64,000 bases of DNA from Ornithodoros turicata (taxonomy: Eukaryota; Arthropoda; Arachnida; Ixodida; Argasidae), in contig NC_088203.1 in the NCBI RefSeq assembly GCF_037126465.1, positions 56,767,581-56,831,580 of the forward strand, written 5' to 3'. A model generated the notes under the pieces. The model ran no database searches. It saw nothing but the letters and a program-made list of their open reading frames with translations, and had not been told where the DNA came from. The position numbers and the translations under genes are program-made. Within the stretch, counting starts at the first letter, position 1. Each line of letters opens with the position of its first letter. Of the stretch, positions 43,107 through 55,197 are shown piece by piece.

Positions 43107-44810
43107 ACATGCGCAATCAGGAACAGGACCATACAAACAAACATCCATGTTGTCCGCTCAGTTCTAGACTGGTGTCGACTTGAAGGAAGTCATGTAGCCC
43201 TGCTGCAAGTGGACCTCTCTAAGGCTTTTGATCGGGTGTGTCACGATTATTTGTTTTCGCTCTTGCATTACGTCAACATGGGAGACAAGTTCGTAAGCAG
43301 AATCAAGTTGTGCTATGAACAGGTTGCAAGGAGCCTGGTAATTAACGGCACTCTTACCGCGCCAGTGCCCCTTCGAGCTTCAGTACGACAAGGCTGTCCC
43401 ATGTCGTCCCTACTATTTGATCTATACCTTGAGCCGTTATGCCAGCGTATCATCTCTCGTGATGACATACGTGGTTTCGAGCTTCGCGATGCTGTGGTGA
43501 AGGTCGTGGCGTACGCGGATGACCTTGCGTTTCTCGTGACAGACAATCCAAGTGTCGTCAAAGTTATTCACGAACTTCATGTGTTTGGTCAAGTCTCTGG
43601 GGCACGTCTAAACAATGACAAATCTCTGGGGATATGGTGCGGTCAATGGGGAACAGCCCCGGAATTCTTTTGTGGCGTTCAGTGGCAAACCCGTGGTCCT
43701 TGCTACCTTGGGGTCCCGTTAGACAAAAGTTGTAACACGACCTCCTTGTGGTTGGAGCGATTACAAAACATTAGGACACATGCTTCGACCTGGAAAAAAC
43801 AAGATCTCTCAATGTTTCAACGAGCTTCTGTGTGCAATGTTTTTCTGGCCGCTAAGCTGATTTACCTCTTGCAAGTCCTGCAATGCTCCCGCAAAATTAT
43901 ACATCGTTGTCATCGCATATTTGCCACCACAATATGGTGTTCAACGTTCGAAAGGATGCGAAGACAAAACCTGTTCAAGAAAGTCAAGGACGGCGGACTA
44001 GGCTTACAGCATCTCTACATCAAGCAACTCGTCATGAGACTGTTTTTTTATAGGCAGAGTTCACACCCGATTCTGGAAACCATCAAGCGGGCCCTTGCGT
44101 ACAACTACAATCCCGATATATATGTTGGGTTTCACGAAGAAAGTCTACGCTTAAGCGGGTTCTACAAAGAGGTTGTCGGGAGCCTAAACTTCTTGAAGGC
44201 TAGATTCAGCTTAGAGTACCTCTTTTCTGTCGCCAAGAAAACGTTGGTAGCTCATCTTCTCGATGTACTCTTTCCTGTGCCCATCTACCGTCAAATCCCC
44301 TCCGGATGGCACGGCACGGATGTATTGTGCAGAGTCAGGAAGATGCCGGTCAAGCCCAACATGAAGTCATTTTTCTTTAAATTACACACGTCCACACTGC
44401 CCGTGAAAGCTTGGCATCAACAGAAGGGATTCTATGTTCCGTGGTCCGGGAATTGCAGATTTTGCAACACGCCCGTGACTGTCGATCACCTTTTTCTGGA
44501 CTGCACAGAAGCTTTATTCTTTTGGGATGACTTACAGTTCAAAGTCCTTAAGCGCCGTCTTTCGCTTAATCCTCACACTATCCGCTTCCTCCCATTACGC
44601 CCCGGTGAAAATGTGAGATACGATATCGTTCTGCTTGTTGCCATGTACTGTTTGTGGAAGCTTCGTATGGCCGATAGGAACGAAGAGCCCTTGTGTCCTC
44701 CTATGAAATATTTCAAAGCCGAACTACTGCAGGTAAAGTTAGCTTGTACTCAGCTCTTAGAAGTGCCTTATTGGTTAGATACAGTCTGCGAAAGGCTGAA
44801 TGTTTTGTAG
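43107..44810 (+). pseudogene. E9 ORF2 C-terminal fragment, open frame
   Basis: Open from the junction (TCAIRNRTIQTN) to the TAG at 44808. It has LSKAFDRVCHDYLF, VRQGCPMSSLLF, VAYADDLAF and the C-terminal finger CRFCNTPVTVDHLFLDC. Compared with E4 it has a few amino-acid changes, for example Phe for Val in MRLFFYRQ, Gly for Val before the finger, and Val for Glu within it. 5' truncation removes the endonuclease and the first RT motifs. Confidence 0.9.
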
Positions 44811-44958
44811 AAATTGTGTTATTAACGTGTCCGGTATAGAGGAGAAACATCGTATTCTCTCTCTGTGATTTTGTCGTATTGTGTATGGTATTGTGAGGTA
44901 TTGAGTCGACGTGAGTCAGAGTAGTAAGCTCTGAAAAATATAGGTGAAAAAAAAAAAA
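43107..44958 (+). mobile_element. E9: 5'-truncated group A LINE, near-identical to E4
   Basis: A 1.85-kb copy starting acatgcgcaatcagg within RT and ending ataggtg plus poly(A) before gcgccgtggc at 44959. Its sequence differs from E4 at only a few scattered bases. The different 5' start points mark independent insertions. One arm of the 3'UTR hairpin TGAGTC/GACTCA has changed to GAGTCA. Confidence 0.9.
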
Positions 44959-45537
44959 GCGCCGTGGCTTAGGTGGTTAAAGCGCCTGTCTAGTAAACAG
45001 GAGATCGACGGTTCGACTCCCTCCGGTGCCTACCTGTACCACCTTTTGTGTTATAGTCAGGTAGATTCTCTTCTCTACGCATCGCGTGGCCTCGTTTTTA
45101 GCTCCGCGACATCGCATTGCAATTTGCTTTTTCACAAAAAGGCGCCGTGGCTTAGGTGGTTAAAGCGCCTGTCTAGTAAACAGGAGATCGACGGTTCGAC
45201 TCCCTCCGGTGCCTACCTGTACCACCTTTTGTGTTATAGTCAGGTAGATTCTCTTCTCTACGCATCGCGTGGCCTCGTTTTTAGCTCCGCGACATCGCAT
45301 TGCAATTTGCTTTTTCACAAAAAAGCGCCGTGGCTTAGGTGGTTAAAGCGCCTGTCTAGTAAACAGGAGATCGACGGTTCGACTCCCTCCGGTGCCTACC
45401 TGTACCATCTTTTGTGTTATAGTCAGGTAGATTCTCTTCTCTACGCACCGCGTGGCCTCGTTTTTAGCTCCGCGACATCGCATTGCAATTTGCTTTTTCA
45501 CAAAAAAGCGCCGTATCTTAGGTGGTTAAAGCGCCTG
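44959..45537 (+). repeat. tRNA-Thr satellite between E9 and E10
   Basis: AGT units at 44958, 45141 and 45324, all with the T-stem variant gacgg, and a partial unit 45507-45537 (ccgtatctta variant) cut after tRNA nt 31 by E10, at the site-2 position. Confidence 0.9.
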
Positions 45538-46167
45538 AACTTTGCCGGTGAAAACTTGGCTGCTCCGTAAAGGCTTCTTTGTGCCATGGGGAAGCCGCTG
45601 TGGCATATGCTTCGCGGAAGATGAAGATTTGTTTCATGTCTTCTTAGGCTGCAGGGCAGCAGTGCAATTTTGGGGCCACCTCAGCATGGTTCTTGGCATC
45701 CCTGGCGAGCTCACCTGGACCCGCATCACCTTCCTCGATATGACAGGGGAGGATGCTTACGCTTGGGATATTTTAGTTATTCTAGGACTGCATGCTTTGT
45801 GGATACACAAGACGGATGTTGTGAATGGAAGAGTACCTCCTGAAATTCCCCTCGTCGTGCTCGCAGCAAAGCTCGACTGGTGCGTCAGCGTCGTAAAGGA
45901 GCGCTGCGGAAGAGACACTGACCTACAAACCAAGGTGCAGAACACAAGGAATAGACTGAAGGCCACTCTACCAAGAGAGCTGAAAAAGTTCGTGGCGATG
46001 ATCGGAGATCGCTGAGGCCCTTCGGATAGCCCTCAACACAACGTAAGAGTAAACTGAACGAGTGTCACAGGTCTTCGGTTGTTTTTTAATCGTAGGCGCC
46101 GAAGTGAAGGTGTCAACAATGTTTTGTATATAGACATTTGAAGATTTTAATAATAATAAAAAAAAAA
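45538..46167 (+). mobile_element. E10: short 5'-truncated group B LINE at site 2
   Basis: A 630-bp copy with the last part of ORF2 and a 3'UTR ending aataataataaa plus A. Flanks: ggtggttaaagcgcctg at 45521-45537 and 46168-46184, a 17-bp duplication. The right flank lacks the first 14 nt of the tRNA, unlike the site-1 copies. Its closest relatives are E11 and E13 by the finger region. Confidence 0.9.
45539..46015 (+). pseudogene. E10 ORF2 C-terminal fragment (zinc finger end)
   Basis: An open frame of 158 codons starting LPVKTWLLRKGFFVPW, with the finger CGICFAEDEDLFHVFLGC (C-x2-C-x8-H-x4-C, the group B spacing) followed by AVQFWGHL. It ends at the TGA at 46013. A 5-bp hairpin GCGAT/ATCGC precedes the stop (45995-46012). 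Confidence 0.88.
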
Positions 46168-49100
46168 GGTGGTTAAAGCGCCTGTCTAGTAAACAGGAGA
46201 TCGACGGTTCGACTCCCTCCGGTGCCTACCTGTACCATCTTTTGTGTTATAGTCAGGTAGATTCTCTTCTCTACGCACCGCGTGGCCTCGTTTTTAGCTC
46301 CGCGACATCGCATTGCAATTTGCTTTTTCACGAAAAAGCGCCGTGGCTTAGGTGGTTAAAGCGCCTGTCTAGTAAACAGGAGATCGACGGTTCGACTCCC
46401 TCCGGTGCCTACCTGTACCATCTTTTGTGTTATAGTCAGGTAGATTCTCTTCTCTACGCACCGCGTGGCCTCGTTTTTAGCTCCGCCACATCGCATTGCA
46501 ATTTGCTTTTTCACAAAAAAGCGCCGTGGCTTAGGTGGTTAAAGCGCCTGTCTAGTAAACAGGAGATCGACGGTTCGACTCCCTCCGGTGCCTACCTGTA
46601 CCATCTTTTGTGTTATAGTCAGGTAGATTCTCTTCTCTACGCACCGCGTGGCCTCGTTTTTAGCTCCGCCACATCGCATTGCAATTTGCTTTTTCACAAA
46701 AAAGCGCCGTGGCTTAGGTGGTTAAAGCGCCTGTCTAGTAAACAGGAGATCGACGGTTCGACTCCCTCCGGTGCCTACCTGTACCATCTTTTGTGTTATA
46801 GTCAGGTAGATTCTCTTCTCTACGCACCGCGTGGCCTCGTTTTTAGCTCCGCCACATCGCATTGCAATTTGCTTTTTCACAAAAAAGCGCCGTGGCTTAG
46901 GTGGTTAAAGCGCCTGTCTAGTAAACAGGAGATCGACGGTTCGACTCCCTCCGGTGCCTACCTGTACCATCTTTTGTGTTATAGTCAGGTAGATTCTCTT
47001 CTCTACGCACCGCGTGGCCTCGTTTTTAGCTCCGCCACATCGCATTGCAATTTGCTTTTTCACAAAAAAGCGCCGTGGCTTAGGTGGTTAAAGCGCCTGT
47101 CTAGTAAACAGGAGATCGACGGTTCGACTCCCTCCGGTGCCTACCTGTACCATCTTTTGTGTTATAGTCAGGTAGATTCTCTTCTCTACGCACCGCGTGG
47201 CCTCGTTTTTAGCTCCGCCACATCGCATTGCAATTTGCTTTTTCACAAAAAAGCGCCGTGGCTTAGGTGGTTAAAGCGCCTGTCTAGTAAACAGGAGATC
47301 GACGGTTCGACTCCCTCCGGTGCCTACCTGTACCATCTTTTGTGTTATAGTCAGGTAGATTCTCTTCTCTACGCACCGCGTGGCCTCGTTTTTAGCTCCG
47401 CCACATCGCATTGCAATTTGCTTTTTCACAAAAAAGCGCCGTGGCTTAGGTGGTTAAAGCGCCTGTCTAGTAAACAGGAGATCGACGGTTCGACTCCCTC
47501 CGGTGCCTACCTGTACCATCTTTTGTGTTATAGTCAGGTAGATTCTCTTCTCTACGCACCGCGTGGCCTCGTTTTTAGCTCCGCCACATCGCATTGCAAT
47601 TTGCTTTTTCACAAAAAAGCGCCGTGGCTTAGGTGGTTAAAGCGCCTGTCTAGTAAACAGGAGATCGACGGTTCGACTCCCTCCGGTGCCTACCTGTACC
47701 ATCTTTTGTGTTATAGTCAGGTAGATTCTCTTCTCTACGCACCGCGTGGCCTCGTTTTTAGCTCCGCCACATCGCATTGCAATTTGCTTTTTCACAAAAA
47801 AGCGCCGTGGCTTAGGTGGTTAAAGCGCCTGTCTAGTAAACAGGAGATCGACGGTTCGACTCCCTCCGGTGCCTACCTGTACCATCTTTTGTGTTATAGT
47901 CAGGTAGATTCTCTTCTCTACGCACCGCGTGGCCTCGTTTTTAGCTCCGCCACATCGCATTGCAATTTGCTTTTTCACAAAAAAGCGCCGTGGCTTAGGT
48001 GGTTAAAGCGCCTGTCTAGTAAACAGGAGATCGACGGTTCGACTCCCTCCGGTGCCTACCTGTACCATCTTTTGTGTTATAGTCAGGTAGATTCTCTTCT
48101 CTACGCACCGCGTGGCCTCGTTTTTAGCTCCGCCACATCGCATTGCAATTTGCTTTTTCACAAAAAAGCGCCGTGGCTTAGGTGGTTAAAGCGCCTGTCT
48201 AGTAAACAGGAGATCGACGGTTCGACTCCCTCCGGTGCCTACCTGTACCATCTTTTGTGTTATAGTCAGGTAGATTCTCTTCTCTACGCACCGCGTGGCC
48301 TCGTTTTTAGCTCCGCGACATCGCATTGCAATTTGCTTTTTCACGAAAAAGCGCCGTGGCTTAGGTGGTTAAAGCGCCTGTCTAGTAAACAGGAGATCGA
48401 CGGTTCGACTCCCTCCGGTGCCTACCTGTACCATCTTTTGTGTTATAGTCAGGTAGATTCTCTTCTCTACGCACCGCGTGGCCTCGTTTTTAGCTCCGCC
48501 ACATCGCATTGCAATTTGCTTTTTCACAAAAAAGCGCCGTGGCTTAGGTGGTTAAAGCGCCTGTCTAGTAAACAGGAGATCGACGGTTCGACTCCCTCCG
48601 GTGCCTACCTGTACCATCTTTTGTGTTATAGTCAGGTAGATTCTCTTCTCTACGCACCGCGTGGCCTCGTTTTTAGCTCCGCCACATCGCATTGCAATTT
48701 GCTTTTTCACAAGAAAGCGCCGTGGCTTAGGTGGTTAAAGCGCCTGTCTAGTAAACAGGAGATCGACGGTTCGACTCCCTCCGGTGCCTACCTGTACCAT
48801 CTTTTGTGTTATAGTCAGGTAGATTCTCTTCTCTACGCACCGCGTGGCCTCGTTTTTAGCCGCGCCACATCGCATTGCAATTTGCTTTTTCACAAAAAAG
48901 CGCCGTGGCTTAGGTGGTTAAAGCGCCTGTCTAGTAAACAGGAGATCGACGGTTCGACTCCCTCCGGTGCCTACCTGTACCATCTTTTGTGTTATAGTCA
49001 GGTAGATTCTCTTCTCTACGCACCGCGTGGCCTCGTTTTTAGCTCCGCCACATCGCATTGCAATTTGCTTTTTCACAAGAAAGCGCCGTGGCTTAGGTGG

Positions 49101-50377
49101 TTAAAGCGCCTGTCTAGTAAACAGGAGATCGACGGTTCGACTCCCTCCGGTGCCTACCTGTACCATCTTTTGTGTTATAGTCAGGTAGATTCTCTTCTCT
49201 ACGCACCGCGTGGCCTCGTTTTTAGCTCCGCCACATCGCATTGCAATTTGCTTTTTCACAAAAAAGCGCCGTGGCTTAGGTGGTTAAAGCGCCTGTCTAG
49301 TAAACAGGAGATCGACGGTTCGACTCCCTCCGGTGCCTACCTGTACCATCTTTTGTGTTATAGTCAGGTAGATTCTCTTCTCTACGCACCGCGTGGCCTC
49401 GTTTTTAGCTCCGCCACATCGCATTGCAATTTGCTTTTTCACAAGAAAGCGCCGTGGCTTAGGTGGTTAAAGCGCCTGTCTAGTAAACAGGAGATCGACG
49501 GTTCGACTCCCTCCGGTGCCTACCTGTACCATCTTTTGTGTTATAGTCAGGTAGATTCTCTTCTCTACGCACCGCGTGGCCTCGTTTTTAGCCGCGCCAC
49601 ATCGCATTGCAATTTGCTTTTTCACAAAAAAGCGCCGTGGCTTAGGTGGTTAAAGCGCCTGTCTAGTAAACAGGAGATCGACGGTTCGACTCCCTCCGGT
49701 GCCTACCTGTACCATCTTTTGTGTTATAGTCAGGTAGATTCTCTTCTCTACGCACCGCGTGGCCTCGTTTTTAGCTCCGCCACATCGCATTGCAATTTGC
49801 TTTTTCACAAGAAAGCGCCGTGGCTTAGGTGGTTAAAGCGCCTGTCTAGTAAACAGGAGATCGACGGTTCGACTCCCTCCGGTGCCTACCTGTACCATCT
49901 TTTGTGTTATAGTCAGGTAGATTCTCTTCTCTACGCACCGCGTGGCCTCGTTTTTAGCTCCGCGACATCGCATTGCAATTTGCTTTTTCACGAAAAGGCG
50001 CCGTGGCTTAGGTGGTTAAAGCGCCTGTCTAGTAAACTGGAGATCGAGGGTTCGACTCCCTGCGGTGCCTACCTGTCCCATTTTGGTGTTATTGTCAGGT
50101 AGATTCTCTTCACTACGCACGGCATGGCCTCGTTTTTAGCCCCGCGACATCGCATTGCAATTTGCTTTTTCACGAAAAGGCGCCGTGGCTTAGGTGGTTA
50201 AAGCGCCTGTCTAGTAAACAGGAGATCGACGGTTCGACTCCCTGCGGTTCCTACCTGTCCAATCTTTTGTGTTATTGTCAGTTAGATTCTCTTCTCTACG
50301 CACGCCATGGCCTCGTTTTTAGCTCCGCGACATCGCATTGCAATTTGCTTTTTCACGAAAAGGCGCCGTGGCTTAGG
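46168..50377 (+). repeat. Highly regular 183-bp tRNA-Thr(AGT) satellite array
   Basis: After a 5'-shortened unit at 46168, units start at 46337 and then every 183 bp exactly to 49997 (21 units), then 50179 and a partial unit 50362-50377 before E11. Units share agcgcc at the tRNA start and the T-stem change gacgg (one mismatch), with a mostly ccgccacatcgc spacer. Because 183 is divisible by 3, one frame stays open for over 3.8 kb; this is not a gene. Variants (aagaaagc, agccgcgcc) recur with a four-unit period from 48716, a local higher-order repeat. Confidence 0.95.
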
Positions 50378-50419
50378 TCATTCTTGCTTCCGGTTTCGTA
50401 CGGAACGGTCGCAGGTAAC

Positions 50420-51604
50420 ATGGGCTCCGATGGAGTGACAACAACGGCTAGGCTTAGCCGGGAAAACGGTGTGAATATGAAGACAACGGAATGCCAGGAG
50501 TACAGAATTTTTCTGCCGAGTTTGCCTGCTGGAAAAGTTGGAAAAAATACTGTTGTGCTGCATGGTGACATCACCGGACGACCCTACTGCAAGGAAGACT
50601 TCAAACCTGCGCTGAAAGAACTGATCAAAGGTACGGAAATCGCGGCGTTTGGTGTTTATCAGTTGAACCATATCTGGCTTTTAACGACGCACAACGAGGA
50701 AACAAAACAGAAGCTACTCAATGCAAAAGAATGCATTGTGAAGGGGAAGCGCTGCTTGATTATCGACTGTTGTCAACAGGAAATCGTAGCGAAGCTGCAC
50801 TGGTTGCCTTATCATGTACCCGACGACAGTGTAAGGAAGGCGTTTGAGGTGTTCGGACAGGAAATAATCGTTAGTCGAGAAAAGTGGACCGACGACTACT
50901 TTCATGACGTTGAATCGACAACAAGGGTACTTAAAATGAAACTCAAAGAAGGCGTGACGGTGGACATTATCCCTCACCAGATGAGGTTGTGTGGGAAATC
51001 GGTTCTTGTGTCAATACCTGGAAGACTCCCCCTATGCCTGCGGTGCAGGGAGCTGGGTCATGTCAGGAGACAATGCAGGGCTCCGAGATGTAGTAAATGT
51101 CGACGATATGGACATGATGATGAAAGCTGTGTACGCTCCTATGCGTCTGTAACGAAGGAGGTGCGTGAAGAAGCTGATGAGAACCTCATGGACGAGGCCG
51201 ATATGGAAGAAATTCAACAAGACAAACAAGAGGCGGATAAGGAGGGTGATGCAGTAACCGGTGCGACCAGCAGTAAAGTCGACGATGACAGAAAGCTCCT
51301 TGAAGCGCAAGTAACAACGCATGAAGAAGATCTGCGGGACGTTCATTCTACTAGCTTCAGCGAACAGAGTTGTGAGGAGGAACATACCGAGCTGGACAGT
51401 GAACAAAAGGAAGAAATAAGAAGTGATCAGGCATTACAAGAGGAAACCGTAGAAGATTGGAAGAACACCTTAACTCCAGTGGAGTCATGGGCCTCACGGA
51501 AGAGGACAGGTGGGAAGTTCAAAAAACATGTAAAACCAAATATACCATACGACCCAAGGGATCGTGGGAAAGCTCAGATACAGCAAAACAACAATGACGG
51601 CTAA
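50420..51604 (+). CDS. E11 ORF1: intact 394-aa CCHC protein
   Basis: ATG 50420 (MGSDGVTTTARLSR) aligns with other ORF1 starts and lies 42 nt from the element's 5' end. The conserved body shows GRPYCKEDF, LNHIWLL, KLHWLP and DDYFHDVESTTR. Knuckles follow at about residues 206-219 (CLRCRELGHVRRQC) and then CSKCRRYGHDDESC. A long acidic tail, rich in Glu/Asp/Gln, ends in a basic segment. The tail lacks the LDD-F end motif seen in E13 and group A. The stop TAA at 51602 lies inside the first codons of ORF2 (ATG 51594), an 11-nt overlap. RNA-binding role inferred from the family. Confidence 0.9.
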   Translation: MGSDGVTTTARLSRENGVNMKTTECQEYRIFLPSLPAGKVGKNTVVLHGDITGRPYCKEDFKPALKELIKGTEIAAFGVYQLNHIWLLTTHNEETKQKLLNAKECIVKGKRCLIIDCCQQEIVAKLHWLPYHVPDDSVRKAFEVFGQEIIVSREKWTDDYFHDVESTTRVLKMKLKEGVTVDIIPHQMRLCGKSVLVSIPGRLPLCLRCRELGHVRRQCRAPRCSKCRRYGHDDESCVRSYASVTKEVREEADENLMDEADMEEIQQDKQEADKEGDAVTGATSSKVDDDRKLLEAQVTTHEEDLRDVHSTSFSEQSCEEEHTELDSEQKEEIRSDQALQEETVEDWKNTLTPVESWASRKRTGGKFKKHVKPNIPYDPRDRGKAQIQQNNNDG

Positions 51605-54600
51605 GTTATTAGTAGCAACTTTAAACGTTGTAAGCTTAATCTCCAGGAAACGAAAACAGTGGCTACTGGACTTACTGATTAAACAGAAAATTGATATAAT
51701 ATGCATCCAAGAAACCAAGATCACGTCAGTGGAGGAAGAGGATTATCTCATCCAGTTTTTCAAACAGAGCTTTCAAGTTTTCCATTCACGTGCTAGCAGC
51801 GGGAGTGGGGGAACGGCAATCCTTGTGCGCAGGAATGAATGGCTGCGAGTCATCCCCGATATAGGACACGACGAAGGTGGGAGGGTCAGTGCGGTGGACT
51901 GCTTGGTGAACGATGATATGATTAGATTTATTTCGATCTACGCCCGGAATGACGCCTCCGAGCGAAAGCAATTCTTCCGCTATCTCAAGGATTTCTTGGA
52001 TACCCCAGCAAAAGTTTTCCTGTGTGGCGACTTTAACTGTGTGTTGACAGTGTCAGATAAGACTGGGAAAGGTGCGATTAACGATGGTAGCACAAGTGAA
52101 CTGAGGAAAATCATCGAGGAAAACAACCTTATTGATTTTATGTATGTTGCTCCTGAATGCAAGGTGAAATACACACACTGGCAGGGCACCAGTCACGCGA
52201 GGCTCGACAGAATCTATGTTTCTGATGAGACAGATACGGAAGACGCGAGGTACAACGTCACGCCACTCTTCATGTCTGACCAAGGGTTGGTTACGGCGGA
52301 ACTAACTAGACTGCAAAACAGGGTAACACGAAAGAGTAGTGATCTTCCATGGAAATTCAACGAAAGCATACTGGAGGAAGAAAGTTTCATCGCGGAGATT
52401 AAAGAGAAAATAAGAGAAGTGATAGAAGAAAGCGTGGACGCCTGTCGCTGGGAGTTATTTAAGGCGGACGTTAAAAGAATTGCTGTCCGGTACAGTCAGC
52501 TAAGAGCAGCTGAAAGAAGAGCAGAAGAAAAGGCGATGGTAGACACCTTAAAGATGTTGGTGGTTGAGGAAGAACGAAACCCTGGTATGTTCATTGAGGA
52601 TATACGTCAATGCAAAAAGAGTATCTTCAAGTTGAAGTTAGAGCACTACCGAGGTGCAATGATCAGAAGCAGAGTAACGACGTTAGAAAGTGAGGAGAGG
52701 CCAGCTAAAGTATTTAGAACGTTGGAGAAGAAACGGGCTAATAACAATTCTATAAGAAGAATAAGGAAAGGGTCAGAAGTTATTGAAGACGCCTCTCGGA
52801 TCGAAGAAGAATTCCTGAATACGTATCAAAACCTGTTTGAAGAACAGTGTTCGGTAAGAGAAAACTTTGGTCAGTACAGTGCCATGCTCTCAAAAATCAG
52901 CGAGGAGAAAAGGGATGTAATTAATGCTCCCATAACAAAGTCGGAAGTGGAAAGAGCTATCAAGAAGCTCAAGAAAAACAAAGCGCCCGGCATCGACGGC
53001 ATAGGCTCCAGTTTCTACATTAAATTCTGCGAGGACCTCGCTCCTGTTATAGTGAATGTGTTTGATGATATACACAGCAGGAAACTTCTTCCTCCTTCCA
53101 TGAGACGCGCTTTGGTAGTACTTATTCCAAAGAAGACACAACACGAGCAAATTCCTGAAGTGAGTGACTACAGACCAATTAGCCTACTAACAACGGACTA
53201 TAAAATCTTGGCAAAAATCTTGGCTGAGCGTCTCGCGTATGTACTTCGTGACATCATTGGCGAACACCAGACGTATGGCATCAAGGGACGATCGATCGCA
53301 ACAAACCTTCATATGATGAGAACAATTTGTGAGGTTGCTAGCACAACGGGTCCCGCTTCAGCAGTTTTACAAGCAGACCTAAGCAGAGCATTTGATCGTG
53401 TACGACATGATTTCCTGTTTGCATTGCTTCGGTGGTGCGAGGTCGGGGATTACGTACAAAAATGGGTAGAAATCTGCTACAAGGAACTAGTTATGAACCT
53501 TCTCATCAACGGCGAGAAAACGAAGAGCATCCCACTACAGCGATCAGTCAGACAGGGGTGCCCGTTATCTCCTGTACTATTCGCCTTGTATCTTGAGCCG
53601 CTGTGCAGAAAGATTATAAATGACGAAATCATTCAAGGTCTGCGGTTGCAGCAGATAGAAATAAAACTTATGGCGTATGCGGATGATGTGGCCGTCATAT
53701 GTACTTCCAAAAGCCAGATTGCGAGGGCAGTGGGACACATCAAGAATTTCTGCGCTGCATCGGGAGCTGCCCTCAATCTGAAAAAAACGTTTGGTTCATG
53801 GTTAGGACAATGGGACAGCGCACCGAGAGATTTCGTGGGCGCAACCTGGTCGACTGCGGTGGGAAGATACCTCGGTATCCGATTTACAACAATGGCTGTA
53901 CTCAAAGAAGATTGGCAGGCCAGGATCAGAGGTCTCCAAACACAGCTGCGTCATTGGAATGGCAGAAGAATATCGGTTTTCAACCGTAGTTTCGTTTGTA
54001 ACACGGCGTTATACCCAGTGGTACTCTACCATGCACAGGTTGGTCCGTGCGATTCAGCAACCACGCACAAAGTGCACCGAACTTTTGCGACGTTTATATG
54101 GAATTCGCAAATGGAGAAAATGCGAAGGGAGAATCTCTTTTATCCCCTATCCCAAGGCGGTCTCGGGCTAGTCAACGTTGCTGTGAAGTTATTGGTGCAT
54201 AAGTTCATTTACTTCCGAGACCAGAAGAACGAGGTACTCAGGGGAGCGATACAAAACATCGGAGCTGTCTATCTGTTGGAATGGATAGTGACTACAGCTC
54301 GTGTCCTGAAACCGTCAGCAGCTCTGCGGTTTTATAGAGATATAGCCAAAGCTGTCCGATTCTTCACTGAAAGATATTCTTGTTAATATCTATCATCAGT
54401 AAAAAAGAAGAAACTTTATTGGGACACTATCAGCCTGTTGCTGCCGCTTCCCCGTTACAGAAGCGTTCGGTTGGGGAAAGAAGCAGATGTTCTCTGCAGA
54501 GTTAGAAGCTTCCCGGTGTCAACATCGGCCAAGGATTTCTTTTGGTCATTTCATACGGAAACATTGCCCGTCAAAGTGTGGCGGAAAAGCAAAGGATTCT

Positions 54601-55001
54601 TCGTCCCGTGGTCACTCCGGTGTGACAGCTGCTATCAAGAGGATGAAACCCTTCCGCACGTCTTTATGGGATGCCGGAAAGCTATTCAGTTCTGGGCGGC
54701 GTTAACAACCTTCGTCGGATCAGACACACAACTGGAATGGAATGACCTCAGGTTCCTCAGGGTTAGCAGTGACAAATGCGAGGGGGCGATGGACATTATT
54801 GTGCTTCTCGGGCTATATGCGATTTGGAGACATAGGATGGAATTCTATAATTGTGTGGCGGACATCAGGTCTCCATGGAATGTGTTCGTAAGTGCACTGA
54901 TCACCACAATCAGCGTGATAGAAGCAAAAGATCTGGACGCAGGACGACCTTGGCTGAAGCTAAAGGAGAGGTTGAGGAAAACTCCATATCCGCGGTGGTA
55001 G
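51594..55001 (+). pseudogene. E11 ORF2: endonuclease-RT with a single stop at 54384
   Basis: ATG 51594 (MTAKLLVATLNVVSL) was chosen because it aligns with relatives; an earlier in-frame ATG at 51564 also exists. Endonuclease: CIQETK, CGDFNCVL, SHARLDRIYV, MSDQGLV (Gln where others have the catalytic His of SDH). RT: APGIDGIGSSFY, LSRAFDRVRHDFLF, VRQGCPLSPVLF, MAYADDVAVI. TAA at 54384-54386 is the only break; the frame then continues through the finger CDSCYQEDETLPHVFMGC to the stop at 54999. The SDH to SDQ change may affect the endonuclease independently of the stop. Confidence 0.92.
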
Positions 55002-55197
55002 GAACTGCAGGGGAACCAGAAATGACTGAATAGTCATGGAACGAGGCAGCGCACAGTATAGGAGCTCTACGAGCAACTTCTGTCGCACACAAGCTTGCTT
55101 TTAGACAAGGGGTCTCACGCCCGCATCTTTCTCGCTCCAGGGAGCGAAAAAAAAGTGTGTGTACAATGTGGTTTTAAATAAATGATTTAAAAAAAAA

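Larger units (their letters stand above)
50378..55197 (+). mobile_element. E11: full-length group B LINE at site 1, one ORF2 stop
   Basis: A 4.8-kb element starting cattcttGCTTCCGG after tRNA nt 16 (50377) and ending aaataaatgatttaaaaaaaaa before ggccccgtggcttagg at 55198. The two flanks match apart from one base (cgcc/cccc). ORF1 is intact and overlaps ORF2. ORF2 has a single in-frame stop. Near the 3' end are hairpins ATGACT/AGTCAT (55022-55037) and CGCTCC/GGAGCG just before the A-rich end. Confidence 0.92.

Noticed and set aside
46242..50102. A 1286-codon open frame with perfect 61-residue repeats
   Set aside because: It is the 183-bp satellite translated: 183 is a multiple of 3 and the unit lacks stops in that frame. 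It is made of tRNA-Thr and spacer sequence and has no gene signals.
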